From contig NW_022985437.1 of the NCBI RefSeq assembly GCF_010093595.1, forward strand, positions 2,858,321 to 2,922,320: DNA of 64,000 bases. Reading direction: 5' to 3'. Shown one piece after another: positions 11,113 through 22,610 of the stretch. How positions within the stretch are numbered: the first letter of the stretch is position 1; each line of letters opens with the position of its first letter. A program made the position numbers and the translations under genes. The notes under the pieces are model-generated. The model ran no database searches. It saw only the letters and a program-made list of their open reading frames with translations, and was not told the origin of the DNA. This stretch comes from Mytilinidion resinicola. Its lineage: Eukaryota; Ascomycota; Dothideomycetes; Mytilinidiales; Mytilinidiaceae.

Positions 11113-12738
11113 CTAGTCCTCTCCCTCCGACTTCAGCTCATCAAGCTCTTTGATCCACTCCGGCACCTTCTCGTCGAATGTCTTTCCCGCATAGGCAGTC
11201 ATATCGCGCACCAGCATAGGCCGCCGCATCATCTCAGCCCAATTGATCGGTCGATCCTGGTCTCGAAGCTTCCATAATTCCGCCCAAACCACTGCATCGA
11301 GCCGACGTACGATGGCATTCTTTCGATGTTCTGCATCGAAGCAGCCAAGCCAAGGGTACTTGAGTCCCGGGTGCATAAGCGGGCTTAGCAGGCAATTGTA
11401 ATGAAGCGGGCCGTCGCGGTTCTCGGCAGGGGAGAGCCGGTGGTGGTTGTCGGTGAAAAAGAACTCGGTGTTATCATAGACGTAATCAGGAATGGCGGGT
11501 GTCGCGAGCTTAGACGTATCCAGGTTCATCACCCAGCATCTGGAGTCATTCAAGTGGCGATGCTTTGCCATTCCCTTATCCTTGAAGCGGATATCGAGGA
11601 CCTCGCGACCCGTCTGCTCAATGTCTATCAGGTGCGTTTGAGCATTCTCGTCGAGTTTGCGGAGTATGTAGGCCTTATCGCTTCTGAACGTCATGTTCGC
11701 AAAAGGAGCGTAGACCTTTGTTGCCGTCATGATCGCAGTCGTCGCGGTGCTGTACGCATCGCCCCGAAGAATGTCCAACAACGGAGCGGAGTTGGTGTGA
11801 CTAAGGTAGATGTGAAGCCCTTCGTTCCGAGCACGGCGAAATGTCTGCGCCTTGCGTGATCGCGATATGTTTGGGTTTGTCGGAACTGGTGCAGTTTCCT
11901 CTGCGCTGACAAAGTAGCCTTCCGTCTCGATCAGGTACTTCTCCAACGCGTCAGCTTGAGGGCCGTAGGTGGCGTACAGGTCTAGCATGTTTCCAATGGG
12001 CGCGCGGTCCAAGAATTGAAGTACAAATATACCGGAAATCAGCCCAGATACCTCTCCAAGCTTGTCGCGGAACCCCGTCGGATCTTTGAAGAAGTGGAAA
12101 AGAGCCTTGTCTGCGTTCCACTGCGATTTCTGGGCTTTGACGTACACATCCTGCAAGTCTTTGCTCACAAGCTTCAGGTTTAAGAGACCCGACACTGGCA
12201 GCGAGCATGTGATTCCGTCAAATATTGGCACATATCGGTCCGACTCCGTTAAGAAAGTGGCGAGTGGAGATCGCCGAATGGAATCCTCTGTCTGGGAGCC
12301 AGACGTTGTGTCAATGTTATTTGCCACGGAGGTAGATGTCAGTTTGGTATTTCCGGCCTGGGTGGGAGACTGCATGACTGTAAGTGGGTCGAGGGAGACT
12401 GGGAGAGGAGTCAAGTTCTTCGTAACCAGAACGTGATGACTTGGAGCAAGGGGAGATCCGGACATAGCGAACAGATTATGCAGTACCATCGCCGCGCCGC
12501 TCATCTTGGCCTCAAACTCCGGGTAGACCAGCTTAACAGGCATTTCGGGGCTTGTTAACAAATTCGATTTGAAAGATCGTGGTGACTTTGAGAGGTGTGG
12601 TGTGAAGTTGTGGTCAGGGAGGTGTGTATACTGTTGTGCGTGGATTGCAGGTCTATTCCAGCCACAACACCGGGATTGTGTACGGCACCGGGACTCATCG
12701 CGAGGAATCTGGGCGACACAATGAATGTGAACAGTCAT
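11113..12738 (-). CDS. F-box-like family copy C, intact, 541 aa
   Basis: One open frame without introns. The ATG at 12738 gives 541 aa; a second ATG at residue 66 (MPVKLVYPEF) is a realistic alternative because the first 65 residues are low-complexity and absent from relatives. From about residue 155 come the F-box-like region (YVPIFDGITCSLPVSGLLNLKLVSKDL), QWNADKALFHFFKDP, the core VSGLISGIFVLQFLDRAP...MLDLY, then TAIMTATKVYAPFANMTF (about residue 335), TGREVLDIRF, a Trp-containing WVMNLDT strand, and the C-terminal LDAVVWAELWKL...TFDEKVPEWIKELDEL. F-box proteins recruit substrates to SCF ubiquitin ligases. The core segment resembles a nucleotidyltransferase-like fold but has lost part of the metal-binding signature. 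It serves as the reference for reading the broken copies. Confidence 0.75.
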   Translation of the reverse strand: MTVHIHCVAQIPRDESRCRTQSRCCGWNRPAIHAQQYTHLPDHNFTPHLSKSPRSFKSNLLTSPEMPVKLVYPEFEAKMSGAAMVLHNLFAMSGSPLAPSHHVLVTKNLTPLPVSLDPLTVMQSPTQAGNTKLTSTSVANNIDTTSGSQTEDSIRRSPLATFLTESDRYVPIFDGITCSLPVSGLLNLKLVSKDLQDVYVKAQKSQWNADKALFHFFKDPTGFRDKLGEVSGLISGIFVLQFLDRAPIGNMLDLYATYGPQADALEKYLIETEGYFVSAEETAPVPTNPNISRSRKAQTFRRARNEGLHIYLSHTNSAPLLDILRGDAYSTATTAIMTATKVYAPFANMTFRSDKAYILRKLDENAQTHLIDIEQTGREVLDIRFKDKGMAKHRHLNDSRCWVMNLDTSKLATPAIPDYVYDNTEFFFTDNHHRLSPAENRDGPLHYNCLLSPLMHPGLKYPWLGCFDAEHRKNAIVRRLDAVVWAELWKLRDQDRPINWAEMMRRPMLVRDMTAYAGKTFDEKVPEWIKELDELKSEGED

Positions 12739-14029
12739 GTAGGATTCCTACTGACCTTCAGACACGCTGTCGGTGACGTCATTGTCCTCTGCTTGTGGTG
12801 GTGAACAACGCAGCCGATATTGTTGATTCACCATCGAAGTCCTGAGCACTTTTGTAGCGATGCGATGCTACCACGTTGTCTACTCTGGATCTATCCCATC
12901 GAAAATTGGCGTTGAAAAGACGCAAAAACGGGTTCCTGCGGGGCTGAAAATATAGATGGTCTAAGAGTAGATTGAGTCAGATATTTACAATAGCGTAGCC
13001 TCATTCCATACACGCAACAAAATAGGTGGGCGGGGCGAGGGGGGGAAGGACTGTGTGGGACCTTGGATAGTACCCTTCAGTCTTGAAAGGACATCGTGAT
13101 CTCTTATATTCCAGCATGAGTTCTCTGGTCGTGCCACAGACCATCGACAACTTATAGTAGCAAGCAGAATTGAATAACCGTTCACTATTCTAGTGGATGG
13201 TTTGTACTCTCATTTCCACATTTTCAAGACCTAGTCTGCTTGTAATAATTGTTATGTGCTAGATGCTTATGCGGTTGAGCGCTGCAAAACGGGCAAGGAA
13301 TCCTACTTTTCTCTGCACCGTTATGATCTCTCCACCTGACTTCCCGCCACCACCTTTGCACTTATCGGGCCAGCTCCACATACTGCACAACACGGGGACC
13401 GGACACTGTTAAACGGACGAGACACACGGACCACATTAGTCATTGATTAGTCACTAGCGCCGCCGCAACTTTTCGACTATATCAGCAGCTCTTCCTTCCA
13501 GAATTTACAACCTCAACCAGCCACCGTCGCCAGAAAGAGGAGGATTTTTTTTTTGCTTTCGTATTTTGTTAACTAACTGTTCAAGAATTGGATGGCTAAC
13601 TACACTTCTCCTACAGACCTTCCTCTGCCTTCGGGCCAACAACCAAGCCAAGATAAGTGACTGACCTCCCTTCATGATCAACTTGCTGACCTTGTCTAGG
13701 CTCTGTCCCGCGTGGCTCCCTAATGAAAAAAGATAAGTGATCCCTCCTCCCTTCTTTCCAATTCGACTCGCTAATACACCAGGCTAGGGCTGCCTGCCTC
13801 TGGGCAGGGAGAGAAGATGTTCTCTCGATATCCTGCTGAGGTTGCACTCCACTTTGTCTTTTCATTGAGCTTCTCAGCTTGCTGGGACCTCGAAGAAGAG
13901 TTTCTTTGTGATTGTTCTCTTGTGACTTGCTGTGACTTGAAGGCTTCTTGCCGTTGCCTTGCCTTGTCCTTGTCTTGAGTCTATGTTGTGGTGTGCTGTC
14001 GCGACTCGTGTGGTGTTGAGCTACGCGTC
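12739..14029. other. Intergenic, no gene recognised
   Basis: No supported gene. A poly-T run lies near 13548. The minus-strand frame at 13611-14105 is low-complexity, rich in Arg/Gln/Ser, and starts without a conserved context. I do not call it. Confidence 0.5.
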
Positions 14030-14720
14030 CACGCCGCGGCGCACCGCGGACGTCAACGACGGACATTTGAGGCTGCGAAGACCTGCGCGCAGAGACAGGA
14101 TACACAAGCGTCCACTGTAATCTCCGCGAAGCTTGCTGTAGAGTAGAAGCCTACGTGGCTGTCCGCCCGCGTGGCTGTACGCCAGTGTTGCCCTAGGTCG
14201 GCGGCGACGAGCAGCTCTCATCCGCCACTGATCCACTGCAGTGCTCAATCAATTTTCCATGAGACTGAAACGCGTCCAATGCAAGCTGTGGTGCTTCATA
14301 TCCCCATACCCTGCGCCGTGGCTGTGGCGTGGAGACGTTGTGGCTGCCATGGGCTTCTTGGACACGAGCTGGCGACGAGCGGTGCGTAGCCGCCAGTGAA
14401 CTGCTATGACCTCAATAGTATTTCTACGTGGCTTTCGAAGTAAAGTGGAGCTCCATGCCTCTTGCGCTGCCTTCAGCAGTTGATTTGGTGGTCGTGGCGT
14501 GAATTCTACGTCCCTGCATGCGCCGTCCAGGCTCGGCCTGCGGCGAGCAGTGCCCGTCTGCCACTGAAGTGATGCGATACCCGCTGTAGCTCTAGAAGGA
14601 GAGTTTCGAGGAGGATTCCCATTTACCCCGTGAACTGCCGTGCGCACTGTGTGGCGTGGGCATGGCGTTGGGTTACGCTGCTCCCTGCGCCGCCCGTTGG
14701 TTGCCCATGAAGAGCATGTT
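14030..14720. repeat. Degenerate tandem array, period about 168 bp
   Basis: The block ggcgacgagcagctctcatccgccactg (about 14200) recurs as a relative near 14369 (ggcgacgagcggtgcgtagccgccagtg) and near 14536 (cggcgagcagtgcccgtctgccactg), steps of 167-169 bp. Each is followed by a weakly matching body ending in tggcgtgg-type sequence. A partial unit precedes at about 14030. The long minus-strand frames across it (14249-14812, 14021-14248) encode the repeats three times and are not taken as genes. Confidence 0.55.
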
Positions 14721-17477
14721 CCATCTGTCCTTGAGTGGCACGGCAAAACAAACGCCAGATCCTCTCGCAGTATGGCTACGTAGGTTCGAATAGACTCATC
14801 TCTCCCCTCCAACTGACCCCCAGGCGGCGCCTCGTCGACTCTTCAAACTCCCGCACCGAGCCGGAACACAAGCCCACAACATCACGAAATCAGCTCCCTA
14901 CTTGTGGAATTGAGCTCTAGGTGGTGGACACCATCTGGGAGTCGTCGCTGAAATGCACTGGACGATCGCCACGATCAACAATAGAGCCCTCCTCCGCCCG
15001 CTGTCGCAAGGTTGAACCCGCCGTTTCGACAATGCCCACTCCATCCCCTCTTCCACTACGTACGGACGCAGCTTCGATAACGAAGGGGATGAATATACAA
15101 TGCCAGCCATCTACTAAGCCACTCGTATGGCGACCCTCTCGATTCCTCCGGCTGTGCCTTCTCGCAGATATCTCCGAACAGCCGCCTTCCTTCTCCGCCT
15201 TCAGCCTCTATCCTGCGAAATTTCGTCCCTAGGATATACACAGACTATGCGTACAGCTCGAATGCAGACCGAGGCTTTCAAGCCATCAAAGCTGCTACTC
15301 GCCAAAAGTCCGGAGCAGCCAGTCCGGAAAGAAGAGCACCAGCAACAGACGGTCTTCGTCGACAAGCAGGCAGAAGAAGCCTGCATCGTGTTTCTCCATC
15401 AAGGAAACCAGCATTCGGAGGTGGCTGGGGAGGCCCCTTCCCGACTCTCCATTGCCACCTTGGCCCGGAGCCGCCGTAGACGTAGTGACGGGGCGCTACT
15501 TGAAGCCTAGGAGCAGATCATCTTGATAGGCGACGAAGGCTTCAACGCGGATTTCAGCTACAAAGCGGTTGGCTCATGGAAGACTTCTAAGAAAACTATC
15601 CTCACCCCGCGGAAGATTGTGGCTACCACCAAGCACCCGGAAACCAACATGAAACTGGATCTCACGAAAGCTTCCGGTATAGAAGACACGCAGGGTGTGC
15701 ATGCCAGCATTATGGCGCAGTCCTACACCGCCGAACCCAACAGCCGCATCATCGCTGTATCTGATGACGGACACAAGATCGATGAGGAGCAAGCTAAGCG
15801 GACAAAGCCACAGCAACGACCGCACCCACGCCGGTCACACCGGCGACGACATCGACGACTTCAGCGCGGGTGGCTACGGCGGAGTTAGCAGCGGGGATCA
15901 GCCTTCCGGCGGTCGAAGCGACAGACCAGTGGAGCCAGCAGCCTTTCAATGTGTGTCCCGATGGTCTCACTGGAAAACCTCTCGTCCATGGCCGGTTGGT
16001 AAAACCAAGAATAAATCGCGGGTCAAGTTCAGGATGCTCCAACCAGCATGAATGAATGACACTCCCCAGACGCTGTTTGGACGGACTTTAACCAAAAGGG
16101 GCTTCCAATGGACATTTCTCTCCACGCTGCACCCCAGGACGACCCACTAGCACGCCGTTTGCACTCCGACTGCCACGAGGCGGCGAGGACCAGCCCGTTG
16201 AGAACCAGCTCATGGGTGAATTCCAGCCTTACAAAACTCGAGGAAACCAGCACACGATCGTCTACAGGCTTTGAGGTGTCATCCTCTTCCTCTTCCACTC
16301 TAGATCCTCAAATTTTCAATGCCATTATGCAACGCCATAGCACGCAGCACTTGGGAGTGGAATGCAGCCATGTCAACACCGTGAAAGACATTGACCAACG
16401 CAGCCAATCCGCACACAAAAGCAGAGATACCACATCAGTCTACAGGAGGAATTGGGATACCGCAGGGGCCGTGAAGCTGGAAACGGCCAGGAATATCCTC
16501 GAACAACCTACCCATCTGCGCCAGCTGAAGCTGCCCCCTCGGGACACTACATACTACCCTACCTCGTACGCATGCAGCGCCCTTGGATTACGGAACGACT
16601 AGATCTGGCTAGAGGCAGTGGAGACGTTGCAAGAAGATGATTGCCGTCACAACGAGGCTTGGGATATGCTGAGACGAAGACTTATGTTGCCAAATGTGGG
16701 CACGAAACATTGAAAGATTATCTTCATGGTCTGCTCAGAAGCAGTTGTTATTACTCTGGAAGCCATTTCATCTGCGGGTTATGATCACTGTTCCGAGCAT
16801 TTACGCCCAACAGACGACACCGTTGAGCGGGTGGCGACATGGCGGGCATGGCTTACACGGCGGCACGGTGATCTGGGAACAGTTTTCGCGACTTCTGTCT
16901 GGCTTGGGGACGGTGTGGCACAGCATGGAAACGACGAATTTGCTCCTAGAACGTTCAGCAATCGGCACCTGCAGTTACACGACTTCTCTTGTCCGTTGGA
17001 TTACGGTTTGGGTTTTCGGGGTTACAGGCACATGATCCGTAGTACGTTCTTGAGAATGGAAGCGTTAAGGAAACAGTAATGCAAGAAGGTTTTCAAGTAA
17101 CTTTTCAGTTTGCCTGGCCGCGTTACTTAACTCACATGCAACTGTGGACCAAAATTGAACTACGATTAGAAGGTCTCCGACTACACGTATCTAAAGATGC
17201 ATAGAATCAAGTTGTAGAGGTGTTGTATTTATGCTGAATTTTCATAGCCTCCCAGCGCACTTCAAAATGCGTTGAAGAAATGTAGTGACTTTCGAGTCAA
17301 CGGTGGTCTAGATCGGAGGATTGTCCAATAAGACTTCCTCAAGCACCTTGGGCCATTTCGAAAGCTTTGTACGACGCACATCAAAGAGAACAAGTCAAAG
17401 CATCCCAAAGGCATCATCGATCGATCAATAGAGCACATATTGCATTCCATCATCTAGCTTCCGCTCCGGTAGCTACG
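14721..17477. other. Unassigned region with short open frames
   Basis: Several plus-strand frames (15127-15510, 15523-15888, 16108-16602, 16726-17079) have mildly protein-like composition, such as the Ser-rich segment near 16270-16300, but show no domain, signal peptide or shared splice structure. They may be pieces of one decayed gene or pure chance. I cannot assign a product. Confidence 0.3.
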
Positions 17478-18155
17478 CTAAGGCCCCAGCTGTCTCTGGT
17501 GTTCAGCCTGGCCCCTCAGACTCTTTCCCCGTCCTCCCAGATTGTCATCGTCAGGTGCCTTGTACGGTTGGCAGACAACAGTTTCGCCGTGTTGCCGCCA
17601 TCCGCACCTCCAGTCCCGCTGACGCCCTAGCTGTCTCTGGTGTTTAACCTGGCCCCTCAGACTCTTTCCCCGTCCTCCCAGATTGTCGTCGGGTGCCTTG
17701 TACGGTTTGTAGATGACGCTTTCACCGGGGTGCCTCCATCCGCCCTTCCAGCAACGTTGGGGTCTATATCTGCCTTGCTTCTTCAACTTGAGATACTTGA
17801 CCGTGCCGCCCTTCTTCTGGGCCAGGCTGTTCGCGACGATGTGGTTGAGGAGCTCGCTGATCAGCCAGCTTTCACGATGCGCTGCTGGTTGCGGGTTCGC
17901 AGAAGTTCGACGCGATCCCGCTCGTACTGCTTGTAGACGAATAGCATCTCGGCGCGAATAATCGGGTCGAGGTCGCAAGCATATCACAGAACTTCCGGAG
18001 CTTTGAAGTCGTGAGGTCGGTGAGTACATCGGGGGGGAGACGTTCAGCAGGATTTGCTGGCGGACGTTTACCCAAGCGGCGACTTCGTCGATCAGGCAAT
18101 CCAAGGATGCGAGGTGTTTAAACTCCTTTCGGAAGTCTAGCTTGTGAATTAGCAA
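17478..18155 (-). pseudogene. Unrecognised gene, repeat-bearing, frameshifted
   Basis: The frame opens with TTG, not ATG (LIHKLDFRKEFKHLASL). Protein-like sequence then moves between frames. After LLNV at a run of seven C (about 18030) it continues in a second frame as PDVLTDLTTSKLRKFCDMLATST, then in a third as EMLFVYKQYERDRVELL, and returns to the first at WLISELLNHIVANSLAQKKGG. At least three indels are therefore needed to explain it. The 3' part carries a tandem duplication of about 47 residues (each copy has YKAPDD(D)NLGGRGKSLRGQ), encoded by the 141-bp DNA repeat at 17486-17760. I do not recognise the family. A MITE lies just upstream (18185-18453). Confidence 0.5.
17486..17760. repeat. 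141-bp tandem duplication
   Basis: Two copies start at about 17486 and 17627. They share long near-identical stretches, for example cctggcccctcagactcttt and tccccgtcctcccagattgt. It is a recent duplication inside the 3' end of the pseudogene above. Confidence 0.9.
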
Positions 18156-18184
18156 GCTTCGTCTCGGAGGTTAGAAACATAAAC

Positions 18185-18453
18185 TCAGGTTGAAATTGAT
18201 GTGAACTCTGATTTCTATGGGTGTCTAGCTCGTTGTTTATATACTAGGGGAAGGAGGGGGGCCAGCCCCGGGGGCATAACGTGGTATCTCTTCCTGACGC
18301 GTTACTTGATTCATCCTGTTTCCTGATACAGTACTGATACTGTGCTGCAGCACTGCTGTTGCACTACCTATTACTTCCTCCTGTATCAGCATGCTATCCT
18401 GATACGTTACTGCATATGAGTTGCTGACCCTAGGTTGTAGTGCTGCAACCCGA
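18185..18453. mobile_element. hAT-like MITE, copy 1 (269 bp)
   Basis: The left end tcaggttgaaattgatg (18185 on) and the right end ctgcaacccgag (to 18453) form imperfect inverted termini (TCAGGTTG... against CTCGGGTTGCAG). The first 28 bp at 18183-18210 are identical to the complement of 43532-43559. The right-hand 35-40 bp (about 18415-18454) match 43328-43363. Flanking octamers acataaac and tcataata share CATAA, a decayed 8-bp target duplication. There is no coding capacity. Confidence 0.7.
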
Positions 18454-19438
18454 GTCATAATATACGGATGTGGAGCCACTTTTAGCGATGCAAGGAACGA
18501 CTCGAAGCGCCTATGCCAAAGGGTTACGATGGCGCAGCGCTGACTTCAAGGCGTTTTGGATATGAGCGTGAAGAGGTTGTGTGCGAGGTTGCAAATATAT
18601 TTCGAGTCGAGGTCAGTTCTCCGTGGTGGCCCAAGCGCCGTTGGCGGGCCACTCGAATGCTGCAGATGCATCTCAGTGCACCATTTTCTATGCTGAGGGT
18701 GCATCAATGGGTACAAACTGAACGCACCCCCGGAATTTAAGTATGCAAACCCAGGGGTGGCAAATCTACTCACTGTCGGACGGGTCTCAATGCCAGGGCA
18801 CGTCGAGGGCAGACATTGTTACAAAGATACATCAAAAGGACTATGCCCAGACATTTTGAGCAACGCAGAGAGCAACAAGGGAAGCTACACGCGGAGCTAT
18901 GCCAGAGAGATGGCGGCCTGGGACTGCTTCATCTTCCAAGTAGGTCTTTATGTCGGCCATCCACACCGATAGGAAAACGTAAAGACTCACATCTCTCAAA
19001 TTGGTCCCCAAGGCAACTCTACGTGCCTGGCCTGCTGCTCAGCAACTTGGGAACCACCCGTGACAGACATCTCGATACGCGAGGGCCACGCCAAGTCGAC
19101 TCGGGATCACCACTACCCGCAGCTACCCGCACCACCTGCACAGGTAGACCACCAGGCAACAGCGTAGAAGCCCATAGAACACTGTGTAGGCCGCGGAACA
19201 CTGCGCGGGTGCCCGTGCACGGCTTAGTGATCCGTTAAGCGAGCTCTCCTCTCCAACTATAAGTATTCGCCGTTGCCCACTCTCCGAGCCTCATACAAGT
19301 AAGTTCAACCACCTCCACCCCCCATCCTTTCAGACTTTGCTAACAATCTTCACAGACCATGTCGGGGTGGCCAAGCTCATGAATCTGGTACACCTGCGGT
19401 TTTGTCGGGCATTGCACAGCGCTCGACAGGCTGTCATC
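18454..19438. other. Intergenic, no gene recognised
   Basis: Short frames only; no homology or structure that I can defend. Confidence 0.4.
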
Positions 19439-19759
19439 TCACCTCTTCGGGGGCTTGACCGGCGTAATTTTTGCTGGCCCGCTCATTGAGCACATCTTTT
19501 TCATTAACTCACTTGCCTTGTGCTGGTAGTTGAAGAAGAAGTCTGCTTTGGTTGTTTGGGTTGGGGTTTGGTGTCGCATAGCAGCCCTTTCGATTGCTGT
19601 GAGGTACTTGATGCTGGTGACTGTTGCATAGGATGTTGATGATTGTTGTGTGTGATACTGGTCAGCGCTGTACATGTTGCTGGTGAGTGCTGTACTTGAT
19701 GCTGGTGATTGTTGTTGCTCTGGCCGAGGGCGACTCGTCCATGGTGTTGAGGGCGACAT
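19439..19759 (-). CDS. Possible small protein, 106 aa
   Basis: An open frame with ATG at 19759 encodes a Ser/Thr/Gln-rich N-terminal half and a C-terminal half, YLTAIERAAMRHQTPTQT then FFFNYQHKASELMKKM, ending in a basic Pro/Lys tail. No signal peptide, membrane segment or known domain. A CT-rich leader lies on the opposite side. Composition is compatible with coding but the frame is short and could be chance; I give it low weight. Confidence 0.25.
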   Translation of the reverse strand: MSPSTPWTSRPRPEQQQSPASSTALTSNMYSADQYHTQQSSTSYATVTSIKYLTAIERAAMRHQTPTQTTKADFFFNYQHKASELMKKMCSMSGPAKITPVKPPKR

Positions 19760-22610
19760 GTAGCCTAACGACGCCACGCAGCGCGGGCGAGCTGTCAGAT
19801 TGCCAGCATCTATGTGCACAGTGCTTTTATAGTCGATGTGTCATTTTCCACGATGTTGCCAGGCAGGCCGGATGGTGTTTTGGCAGTCAGCGAGTCGGGT
19901 TACCACCAAAAACGGTTGCCACTGGCCACGGCCTGTCTACTCTTGGGTAGGCATCGCGAAAGCGATATCATCGGCCTGTATCAGGCCCTATCACATCCTC
20001 CAGTAGCCTTTGGAGTTCTTGCGTGGCCTGTCTGCCTCTCTGCCTCTCTGTCGCGTGGGGACGCAATCTGCGCCGAACTCTAAGAAGGCCGGCTGTCACT
20101 GAATAGCGACGCCTCTCCCCGACATAAACGCCACTGGCACAGACCCTGTAGAGCATCCCAGGCCTGATTGTGGCCTCCGCAGCTATTTTGGGCGTGTGTG
20201 GTGGTGGTAATCGCACGGAGAGGCGCGGCCTGAGCCTACGTCGCAGGAATCAGTCTACCAGTGAACAGCAGCCCCAGCGATAAGCTCTCCCCTTCTTCTT
20301 GATAACATCCTAAGGCCTTTGAAGGCTCTATAGCACCCTCCGCACACGCTTTGGGGGCGATGTGGTGGTGGATCATGTCTTGAGGCTACTCCCCGGTCTT
20401 GCGCGAGGCCGGCCGATCTTCAAAAACTTCACGAACTTGTACCCACCGCCCGTCACAGACTTTTCACGCTTCGGAAAATGAACTGGAGCTTTTGGTAACC
20501 TCCCTCAGCTCCTCGTGGTGGCCCTCCGCCTTTGCGGGCTTTGCACAGCGCGCCCGAACCAGACCGAACCCCAAAACCATCGCAGCCTCGAATCCTCAAT
20601 CTAGACTCGACATGAAACCCTCACAAACACAATTTGAGCTTTATGGGGGATCCAGAACACGTCTAGGACGGTGACGGTGCTCCTTCGTCTCAGCAATCCT
20701 CCTCCGGCGTGACTGAGGCCGGAGGGCCTCCAAAATCATCATGACCTCACATCTACCATCCAGCGCAGCTTCTACAAACATGAGACAGGTACTGACATCT
20801 TGACATACTACAGCACACATTCCAACTGATTCGCCAGGCCAGGAAAAGCAGGCTTGCATCCCCTTTACGACCTCTCCCCGCCAAAATCTCCTCGTCCGCC
20901 CCGCGGAAACAACGCAAAGCCGGTGTCATGATATTCCCTCCACTAGCTATCTATCCCTCGAACTTTGAACAGCTTCTACAACACTAGGGGCTAATGTTTG
21001 TAGGACTATATCCCTCCCCTTCTCGACGCCGTCGTCCCAGGATCAAGGGAGACATCCCGTACCGAACCGACAACCCAGCCGTCTTTCAGCCCACCGCATT
21101 GCAGCCAACTTCAGATATTTAGGCTTTGGCGGCCGCTCTTCCTGGAGATTGAAGAAATTCATTTCCTCTCTGACGCGGCACAGCTCGTATCCCTCTCCAT
21201 CGATTACTCCACCAACGCACCCAACCGTCAACATTCCACCGACATCTACATTCATGAGGAAGGGAATGTGGTGCAGATGATTGCGCCTCATGGTTCCAAG
21301 AGAGGAGGGACGAGAGTCACAGGATATGGGAGAAGGCTGCTCAACGAAGCTGGGACTGGTTGTGTTGGGCAGGTCGTAACACTTTCGAGTCTCTAGCAAG
21401 ACAGCAAGGACTCGAAGGGTGGTAAGACGGTGTACCACAGCAAGCATCTCCAGTGACGCTCTCACAGACAAGGTAGTGTCTGCGTCTGTATTAAATCCTT
21501 AGAGGTCCGTTGACGGTTGCAAGTGGCTGGAGAAAGGATCAGAGACCTTAGCTGGTATGCTAATCGCTACCCTACTATGAAGTACGAAGCGCAGAGTGGA
21601 CTGCTCAGACTGCTTATTTATTGTGTAGACATCACTGTAGGGAGGATCCCAGCAAACAGATTTGCAGTCAGTCAAACGGATCGGCTCTGGAGTTTGGGAA
21701 GCCCACAGGTGCTATGAAAGAGTAAAGATTCACAGCGCTGCTGACGAGGACAGGTCACAGGCCAGATGCTGTGAAGACATCTCACAGTGGCGAAGACACC
21801 CTATTGAAGACGTACTGGTCAACGCAATTGAAGCACGCGAGTAACAACGTCTGCCTTTGGGTCCCTCCTCGACTCTTAGCACCGATCGAGCCGCGGGCCC
21901 ACCAACGAAAGTCATTTCTAAACTCCATTAAAAGAACAAAGCTACCGTATATAGTCCCTCGACAAGCCGTAATCCTCTCGGTCTAATGCATCGAAAAATG
22001 AGAATCTTTTCACCCCTCAAAACTACCGCCTGACGTCCTTCGCAAAGCCATGGAACATGCGTCAAGATGCTAGCATCCTCCTTGACGTCAATCGCAGCTT
22101 AAGAAGTAGTTTTCTGTTCAGCAGGCTGAACGCCAAATGAAAATATCCGAAATCTAAAGTATGAGTAGAAACCCATTGCATACGACCTATTTTTCAGTCT
22201 CGCTACTATCCCATCTCCCACGCTCTTAACTATGGTGCAAAGGAAATCTTCGACAGTACCTATTCGACAGAAAGATAAATTCAGACCTGTTTCGTGCTCT
22301 TTTTGGAGTGGCTACATTTGTCAGGGGGCCGCTGATTGGATTCGTGCTAGCGGCATTTGATGTTAGACGTGTGCAATCACGCATTTGGATTGGTATACCA
22401 AGCTGCGGGAAGCTTCATCAAAAATCCCATGTCTTAGAAGTCGTGATCAATTCCAACTCAATTCTCCATCTTTTGCACCCCTGTATATCACTACCCGGCA
22501 CCTCCAATCCAACCACCAACCCGCCCACAACATGCCAACTTCTCATACGCTCAAATTAGTCCCATCGCCAATCCATAACCCCCCACCCTCCCAACCCCCT
22601 CCCAACCCCT
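19760..22610. other. Long gene-poor stretch
   Basis: About 2.8 kb with frames broken every 50-100 codons on both strands. The minus-strand frame at 21043-21471 (about 142 codons) is the longest but has no domain. I see no repeats, RNA genes or transposon ends here. It may be old, heavily decayed coding DNA. Confidence 0.4.

Noticed and set aside
14021..14812. Two minus-strand frames of 75 and 187 codons
   Set aside because: They cover the degenerate 168-bp array, and their peptide blocks (TARRR/RAARRR) only mirror it.
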